From an uncultured Lachnospiraceae bacterium (GTDB taxonomy: Bacteria > Bacillota > Clostridia > Lachnospirales > Lachnospiraceae): a DNA stretch of 9,664 nt. The position numbers and the translations under genes are program-made. Shown one piece after another: positions 6,809-9,664 of this stretch (position 1 is its first letter; the number at the start of each line of letters is the position of its first letter). The stretch spans positions 1 to 9,664 of the forward strand of contig CAKRTC010000043.1 in NCBI GenBank assembly GCA_934402055.1, given 5' to 3'. The notes below the pieces were generated by a model, which saw only the letters and a program-made list of their open reading frames with translations, had not been told where the DNA came from and made no database searches.

Positions 6809-7288
6809 ATGATCATTAGAGAATATTTGGATTCGGATGTAAAAAACATGGCAGACATTTGGAACGAAATCGTTGAAGAGGGGATTGCATTTCCTCAGGA
6901 GGAATATCTGACTGAGGAGACGGCAAAAGAATTTTTCGCAGCGCAGACATATACTGCTGTTGCAGAAGAAAACGGATGTATCTACGGACTGTATATACTT
7001 CATCCCAATAATGTCGGAAGATGCGGGCACATTTGCAATGCCAGCTATGCAGTGGCGAATTCAGTACGTGGTAAGCATATCGGGGAGATGCTGGTTAAGG
7101 ACTGTCTTATGCAGGGAAAAGCACACGGATTCGGTGTGCTGCAGTTCAATGCGGTCGTTGAAAGCAATATTCATGCAAGGCATCTGTATGAGAGACTGGG
7201 ATTCGTTCAATTAGGCACTATACCAAAGGGATTTCGAATGAAAGACGGGACCTATGCAGATATCTGCCCATATTATCATGAGTTGTAA
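6809..7288 (+). CDS. GNAT family N-acetyltransferase
   Basis: A 159-residue single-domain cytosolic acetyltransferase that would transfer acetyl from acetyl-CoA to an amine. The first strand and helix (MIIREYLDSDVKNMADIWNE) are typical of the family. Motif A with the acetyl-CoA pyrophosphate loop is RGKHIG (87-92), where His replaces the first Gly of the usual R-x-x-G-x-G. The C-terminal part has the classic ARHLYERLGFVQLG, followed by the terminal block YADICPYYHEL. ATG 6809 has GAGG (6797-6800) 8 nt upstream. It starts 17 nt after the sugar kinase and is probably co-transcribed with it. The substrate is unknown; similarity to antibiotic-modifying members is too general to be used. Confidence 0.9.
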   Translation: MIIREYLDSDVKNMADIWNEIVEEGIAFPQEEYLTEETAKEFFAAQTYTAVAEENGCIYGLYILHPNNVGRCGHICNASYAVANSVRGKHIGEMLVKDCLMQGKAHGFGVLQFNAVVESNIHARHLYERLGFVQLGTIPKGFRMKDGTYADICPYYHEL

Positions 7289-7300
7289 GTATTTGAAGAT

Positions 7301-7402
7301 ATGCATTTTCGTCTTAGAGAAGGCTTTGAAATTATGGCCGGGGACGAGGATGAAGCTACAGGTGAAAAGGATTATTTAATGACATGGCCGTTAAGTTTAT
7401 AG
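7301..7402 (+). pseudogene. Unidentified coding remnant between the GNAT and YgjV genes
   Basis: After the GNAT stop an open stretch reads MHFRLREGFEIMAGDED, then EATGEKDYLMTWPLSL, and stops at 7400-7402 inside the start of the YgjV gene. It has no clear ribosome binding site, but the composition is protein-like. Part of it recurs at 9305 (DEATGEKEYVIIWQLSW) with silent or conservative changes. I do not recognise the family. It may be the surviving C-terminus of a deleted gene. Confidence 0.3.
7349..7398 (+). repeat. Direct repeat, left copy (A)
   Basis: About 50 nt starting GATGAAGCTAC and ending GTTAAGTT recur in the same orientation at 9305-9354 with about seven substitutions and no gaps. 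The copy includes the AAGG and start codon of the YgjV gene and its first four codons. Confidence 0.75.
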
Positions 7403-7911
7403 TGATACAAATCATCGGATTTTTCGGAACGATCCTGTTTTTTCTGTCTTATCAATGCAGAAGTACTAAAGCATTGTTTAGAGTTCAGTTTCTTTCGTAT
7501 TTGTTCTATACCGTGCATTTAATGTTGCTGGGAGCAACCACCGGTGGAATCAGTTATATATTGAATACTGTTCGCTCGTTTTCTCTCAGCAGCGAAAATA
7601 AGTTTTTGAAGAGCAGATGGACATGCGGAATAATCTGTGCGCTTCAACTGGTGACGCTTATGCTGACATGGAGTGGATTGTGGTCCATCCTGCCGGTGGC
7701 GGCAAATATAGCTGCAACGATAGCGGGATATACATTCAGTGCACGTAAGATACGTCTGGCCGGTATGTTGATTAATTCGCCTCTATGGATCGTATATGAT
7801 ATCGTGGTCGGTTCCTGGGCCGGTATAATGGATGAAGTGGTCAGTGAAGTATCTATGATTATATCGATTCTCCGCTTTGGATGGAAGAACTTGGATGCAG
7901 ATAGATGCTGA
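7384..7911 (+). CDS. YgjV family inner-membrane protein
   Basis: A 175-residue membrane protein of the YgjV family (Pfam Imp-YgjV), whose function is unknown. It has about five to six hydrophobic helices. The family's opening helix, with IGFFGTILFFLSYQCRSTKALF, is followed by LSYLFYTVHLMLLGATTGG. NTVRSF and INSPLWIVYDIVVGSWAGIM come in the usual order. The ATG at 7384 is poorly served: the nearest AAGG (7367-7370) is 13 nt away. Translation may rely on an overlapping upstream frame or on read-through from the GNAT gene 95 nt before. Its first four codons, with the leader, are duplicated at 9340. No terminator is visible before the next gene. Confidence 0.87.
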   Translation: MAVKFIVIQIIGFFGTILFFLSYQCRSTKALFRVQFLSYLFYTVHLMLLGATTGGISYILNTVRSFSLSSENKFLKSRWTCGIICALQLVTLMLTWSGLWSILPVAANIAATIAGYTFSARKIRLAGMLINSPLWIVYDIVVGSWAGIMDEVVSEVSMIISILRFGWKNLDADRC

Positions 7912-7945
7912 AGTCCGTGGACGGATTAATAAGAGATGGAAGTTT

Positions 7946-7972
7946 AGGAGGAATCGTGTACGATTCTTAAGG
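7946..7972 (+). promoter_or_regulatory. Hairpin and two purine tracts before the NimA-like gene
   Basis: A strong Shine-Dalgarno-like GGAGG (7947-7951) is followed by a small hairpin GAATCG-TGTA-CGATTC (7951-7966), then by AAGG (7969-7972), 9 nt before the ATG. AAGG is the likely ribosome binding site. The hairpin could bring GGAGG closer to the start codon. Confidence 0.35.
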
Positions 7973-7981
7973 TATTAATTT

Positions 7982-8458
7982 ATGAGAAGAAAAGATCGAG
8001 AAGTAACAAATATTACTGAAATGCTGCAGATTATTGAAAAAGCGAAAGTACTGCATCTCGCTTTGTTTGATGATGTTTATCCCTATATCGTTCCGCTTCA
8101 CTACGGATACGAATATACCGATGGTATCTTAATTTTCTACATGCACTGCGCAAAAGAAGGACATAAGCTGGATCTGATCAGAAGTAATCCAAATGTTTGC
8201 ATCGAGCTGGAAGGTGATGTTGAGCTTATATCCGGCGGAGATGTTGCTTGCAAATACGGAGCATCATTTGCATCTGTGATAGGACGCGGCCGTGCAGAAT
8301 TAACAGAGGATGTGCAGGAGAAAATACGAGGCCTTTCGCTCCTTATGAAAAACCAGACGGGTCGTGAATTCAATATAAATGAAGAGATGGCATCGACAGT
8401 AGAAATCATCAAAGTTGTCACCTCAGAGTTTACAGCTAAATCAAGACCGAAAGCTTAA
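7982..8458 (+). CDS. Pyridoxamine 5'-phosphate oxidase family protein (NimA-like)
   Basis: A 158-residue cytosolic flavin-binding split-barrel protein of the PNPOx-like superfamily (Pfam Pyridox_ox_2), closest in pattern to NimA-type proteins linked to 5-nitroimidazole resistance. The N-terminus MRRKDREV is the family's usual start. LALFDDVYPYIVPLHYGYE, then FYMHCAKEGHKLDLI (His55, AKEGHK 57-62), PNVCIELEGD and YGASFASVIGRGRAEL follow in order. The length is normal. Many gut Clostridia carry such housekeeping homologues, so resistance should not be assumed. The start has AAGG 9 nt upstream, preceded by a small hairpin. The gene is 70 nt after the YgjV gene and may share its transcript. No terminator is visible downstream. 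Confidence 0.91.
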   Translation: MRRKDREVTNITEMLQIIEKAKVLHLALFDDVYPYIVPLHYGYEYTDGILIFYMHCAKEGHKLDLIRSNPNVCIELEGDVELISGGDVACKYGASFASVIGRGRAELTEDVQEKIRGLSLLMKNQTGREFNINEEMASTVEIIKVVTSEFTAKSRPKA

Positions 8459-8606
8459 CAGCATGAGTTTTGGAAATTATCTGATCGAATCAGCTCATTC
8501 AGATGAAGACAGGTCAGTGTCATTGCCTCAAGGCGGAGAGATACTTTTCTTTTGAAAAGAACTTCGGGGCAAGATGTCTTTTACCATTGGATTGAGAAAC
8601 GGCCGC

Positions 8607-8690
8607 CTACATCGGCGACCGTGAACGTTCTTTCTCTGTGAAGATGTGGTTGAAGATCCGGCACACGACCGGAAAGCGGTAGAACATCTG
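8607..8690 (-). pseudogene. C-terminal fragment of a second DUF2798 gene
   Basis: The minus strand reads QMFYRFPVVCRIFNHIFTEK and then ERSRSPM before a TAG at 8607-8609. This aligns with the end of the intact neighbour at 8703 (QMFYCGPFVRWIYRHIFTEK then K-stop). A stop lies in frame just upstream (8694-8696), so only about 27 residues survive. The DNA of the two tails is also similar. The fragment is GC-rich like its neighbour. It may be a remnant of a tandem duplicate or of a paralogue lost by recombination. The preceding 8459-8606 shows no recognisable gene. Confidence 0.6.
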
Positions 8691-8702
8691 CAACTATAAA
8701 AG

Positions 8703-9158
8703 TTATTTCTTCTCAGTGAAGATGTGTCGGTAGATCCAGCGTACGAACGGACCGCAGTAAAACATCTGGTAGAAGATGGCCATCGGGAAGTTCATGCCCC
8801 AGGTCTGAACAAAGGTGCCGAAGGTTTTTTCGTCCTTGAAGAGGATGGTTGCGATGAGGCTCATGATCGGGCACATAATAGTGCAAATGCAGATGGAAAT
8901 AGCATAGGTGATGAAGGCCGGGCGGTCATCCGGGCGCATAACCCGGAAGGACAGGATGTGGGCGATGCGGCCGACGACGAAGAGCTCGAGGACGAAGGCA
9001 ATCGGAACCATGATTGGAACTTCGTGGAAGGCGGCGAGGAAGCACATCGTGGACATGGCATCGGTTTCCAGGGCGATGTTGTACACTATCATTCCATAGA
9101 CCATGACGAAGGCCATGATGGCGGTAAATATGACATTTTGAAATCTGCTTTTAGGCAT
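8703..9158 (-). CDS. DUF2798 domain-containing membrane protein
   Basis: A 151-residue membrane protein of the DUF2798 family, function unknown, with four hydrophobic helices: VIFTAIMAFVMVYGMIVYN, then HEVPIMVPIAFVLELFVVG, then the ICICTIMCPIMSLIATILF segment, then NFPMAIFYQMFYCGPFVRW. It ends in a basic tail. ATG 9158 is chosen because GGAGG (9166-9170, read on the minus strand) is 7 nt upstream and the family starts with MPKSRFQ. A longer frame to 9200 lacks this. By eye the gene is much richer in G+C, especially at third codon positions, than the genes around it, which suggests import from another genome. A fragment of a paralogue lies directly downstream. The MerR-family gene is upstream on the same strand. 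Confidence 0.87.
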   Translation of the reverse strand: MPKSRFQNVIFTAIMAFVMVYGMIVYNIALETDAMSTMCFLAAFHEVPIMVPIAFVLELFVVGRIAHILSFRVMRPDDRPAFITYAISICICTIMCPIMSLIATILFKDEKTFGTFVQTWGMNFPMAIFYQMFYCGPFVRWIYRHIFTEKK

Positions 9159-9304
9159 AAAAAATCCTCCTGTGATGAAAATAGTGTTGTTCGTTATCAT
9201 CCGGGAGGAGTGTGCGTTTCCAATGTAAACCTATGAAATTGTATGTCGTGTTACTTTAGCATATATTTGCGCGGCGCGTAAGTATTTTTTATAACACTTA
9301 TTTG

Positions 9305-9354
9305 GATGAAGCTACGGGTGAGAAGGAATATGTAATAATATGGCAGTTAAGTTG
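9305..9354 (+). repeat. Direct repeat, right copy (B)
   Basis: About 50 nt nearly identical to 7349-7398 in the same orientation. It keeps the AAGGA, the ATG (9340) and the codons for MAVK that begin the YgjV gene, but then continues into unrelated sequence and a stop. It lies in the 246-nt gap between the MerR-family and DUF2798 genes. That gap otherwise shows only the small near-palindrome TTGCGCGGCGCGTAA (9267-9281). Confidence 0.75.
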
Positions 9355-9404
9355 GAATCATCCACGATGTTAGCCTGTGTGCAATTTATTTAAGAAAATA
9401 AAAA

Positions 9405-9664
9405 TTATTCATGTCCTTTGTCATATAGTTTCTGTATATTTTGGGGAAGTTTGTCAGGCAACATGGCATTTATAGCATCTTCGTTACCATCTTTCATTGC
9501 TGTTTCATAATACCAACACTTGAATTTTAAGAGGGAGAGAGTTTTTTGAAGTTCATGAATTTCAGTTTCAACAGCTGATTTTCTGGCTTCAAATAATTCT
9601 TTCCTTTTTTCATAGCTGGAGCTGCCTTCAGATACCCAGATAAAAAATTGCTTTATATCTTTGA
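9405..9664 (-). CDS. MerR family transcriptional regulator (partial, C-terminal part)
   Basis: The minus strand has an open frame from the window edge to TAA at 9405-9407, giving 85 residues; the start lies outside. The sequence has the helical C-terminal part of MerR regulators: IKQFFIWVSEGSSSYEKRKE, then a dimerisation coiled coil with VETEIHELQKTLSLLKFKCWYYETA, and the tail LPQNIQKLYDKGHE. The KFKCWYYETA segment is common in MerR proteins of Clostridia. The DNA-binding N-terminal domain is not in view. No cysteine pattern of metal-sensing members is visible. The gene reads toward DUF2798, but the 246-nt gap makes co-transcription uncertain. Confidence 0.82.
   Translation of the reverse strand, partial: KDIKQFFIWVSEGSSSYEKRKELFEARKSAVETEIHELQKTLSLLKFKCWYYETAMKDGNEDAINAMLPDKLPQNIQKLYDKGHE

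Noticed and set aside
8463..8555. Plus-strand frame of 30 codons after the NimA-like gene
   Set aside because: It has no ribosome binding site, no recognisable family and no support from context.
8724..9236. Plus-strand frame of 170 codons rich in Asp, Glu, His and Gly
   Set aside because: It is the antisense mirror of the GC-rich DUF2798 gene. The skewed composition comes from that gene's third-position bias.

Overview
The window looks like a chromosomal stretch of a low-GC Gram-positive gut-type bacterium (Clostridia, most likely Lachnospiraceae). The reasons are AAGGAG-type ribosome binding sites, several strong intrinsic terminators with U-tracts, a tRNA-Ala without encoded CCA, and protein families typical of that group (NSS transporter, chromosomal TraX, MepA-type MATE pump, cytidylate kinase-like protein, NimA-like flavoprotein, MerR regulator). 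The species cannot be named from this sequence. There is no rRNA, CRISPR array, complete insertion sequence or phage module.

Layout. 1-310: a promoter, tRNA-Ala(UGC) and its terminator. 311-637: a non-coding gap with a nested hairpin. 638-2070: a sodium-dependent amino-acid-type (NSS/SNF) transporter and its terminator. 2159-3106: an orphan TraX-family membrane protein and its terminator. 3107-5486: a MATE efflux pump behind a long leader, translationally coupled to a cytidylate kinase-like protein and closed by a long terminator. 5490-5699: the C-terminal remnant of an NCS2 nucleobase permease on the minus strand. 5759-7911: a PfkB sugar kinase, a GNAT acetyltransferase and a YgjV-family membrane protein, probably one transcription unit. 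7982-8458: a NimA-like pyridoxamine 5'-phosphate oxidase-family protein. 8607-9158 (minus): a fragment of one DUF2798 gene next to an intact GC-rich DUF2798 gene. 9405-9664 (minus): the C-terminal part of a MerR-family regulator that runs off the window.

Most striking points. (1) The MATE pump leader carries a short upstream ORF (3202-3267) with its own ribosome binding site. Its stop codon is 2 nt from a strong terminator hairpin (3270-3318), which is itself 2 nt from the purine-rich pump RBS tract. This is the geometry of ribosome-mediated transcription attenuation, known for several antibiotic-resistance genes. (2) The right third is a decaying, mosaic region. It holds a ~50-nt direct repeat (7349-7398 and 9305-9354) that brackets about 1.9 kb, a duplicated DUF2798 tail, and a GC-rich gene unlike its neighbours. 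With the permease remnant at 5490, this suggests repeated small gains and losses in the segment.
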